23,327 nt of DNA, taken from assembly GCA_023390955.1 (NCBI GenBank), contig JAEWBW010000082.1, forward strand, positions 1-23,327, read 5' to 3'. This DNA comes from Pseudomonadota bacterium. GTDB lineage: Bacteria; Pseudomonadota; Alphaproteobacteria; Rhizobiales; Xanthobacteraceae. The translations under genes and the position numbers were made by a program. Shown one piece after another: positions 23,017-23,327 of the stretch; position 1 is the stretch's first letter, and every line of letters starts with the position of its first letter. The notes under the pieces were generated by a model. It worked only from the letters and a program-made list of their open reading frames with translations, was not told the DNA's origin and searched no databases.

Positions 23017-23327
23017 TTACGCCACCGGCCGCCGCGGCACGATGGCGATCGGGGTGAAGGTGTAGACCTCCTCGCCGTTCTGGTTGAGCATCGTCCACTT
23101 CACCAGCGCGATGCCTTGCGGCTTGGTCTTGGACGGGGTCAGGCTCATCACCTCGGCTTCGAGGTGCAGCGTGTCGTTGGGGCGCACGGGAATGGTCCAG
23201 CGCAGGCCATCGACGCCCATGCCGATCAGCGGATGCGGGCCGAAGGGGCGGGTCTGGATCGCCAGGTTCATGGCGATCGCCGCGGTGTGCCAGCCCGATG
23301 CGGCGAGGCCGTTGAACAGGGTGGCCT
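23017..23327 (-). CDS. MaoC family dehydratase, C-terminal part
   Basis: The reading frame stays open to the window edge, so the gene is cut at its 5' end; the internal ATG at 23271 is not the start. The visible 103 residues begin with ATLFNGLAASGWHTAAIAM, then FGPHPLIGMGVDGLRWTIPVRPNDTLHLEAEV and KWTMLNQNGEEVYTFTPIAIV, which are typical of the second half of a MaoC-type hot-dog hydratase. The catalytic Asp/His motif would be in the missing part. A role in enoyl-CoA hydration is expected from the family. Nothing ties it to the peptidase cluster. Confidence 0.8.
   Translation of the reverse strand, partial: ATLFNGLAASGWHTAAIAMNLAIQTRPFGPHPLIGMGVDGLRWTIPVRPNDTLHLEAEVMSLTPSKTKPQGIALVKWTMLNQNGEEVYTFTPIAIVPRRPVA

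Overview
The window looks like chromosomal DNA of a GC-rich alphaproteobacterium, most likely Bradyrhizobium or a close relative. This rests on the codon bias, the family content (phasin, DUF3141 PhaC-like protein, MarC, small secreted Cys proteins) and four perfect FixK/FNR-type boxes. I saw no tRNA, rRNA, CRISPR array, insertion sequence or origin.

Region 1 (about 110-5650, minus strand) reads from the right: an exported protein with two alpha/beta-hydrolase domains, a smaller alpha/beta hydrolase, a phasin, a Gly-rich exported protein, a two-helix K+-channel-like protein and a MarC-family membrane protein. Region 2 (5778-9170, plus strand) is divergent from it: an alpha/beta hydrolase, an unknown protein, the two subunits of a 3-oxoacid CoA-transferase and a MaoC-type hydratase. 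One TTGA-N6-TCAA box lies exactly midway between the two divergent start codons, and a second lies just before the CoA-transferase genes.

Region 3 (9171-9897) holds one small exported protein. Region 4 (9898-15129, minus strand) is a tight operon: DUF3141 PhaC-like protein, phosphate acyltransferase, acetate kinase and FabI-type enoyl-ACP reductase, with a FixK box at a good distance upstream. Region 5 (15193-16969) is an AI-2E-family membrane protein and a GNAT acetyltransferase, divergent around a perfect TTGAT-N4-ATCAA box. Regions 1, 2, 4 and 5 together look like a low-oxygen regulon for acyl-CoA and polyhydroxyalkanoate handling and for ATP recovery by acyl phosphate.

Region 6 (17031-22240) is different. 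It has two small unknown genes on the minus strand, then on the plus strand a SARP-like regulator (winged helix, BTAD, TolB-like domain, TPRs), a PAP2/vanadium-haloperoxidase-type enzyme with an N-terminal run of eight Gly-Gly-Tyr units, and a peptidase G1 (eqolisin) homologue without a signal peptide. Three promoter-type gaps around the regulator carry TTCACG-like direct repeats with 11-bp phasing, the layout expected for an OmpR/SARP-type DNA-binding domain. This regulator/GGY-phosphatase/glutamic-peptidase set is the best candidate here for an undescribed system. The right end holds a small exported protein and the 3' part of a MaoC-family gene running off the window.
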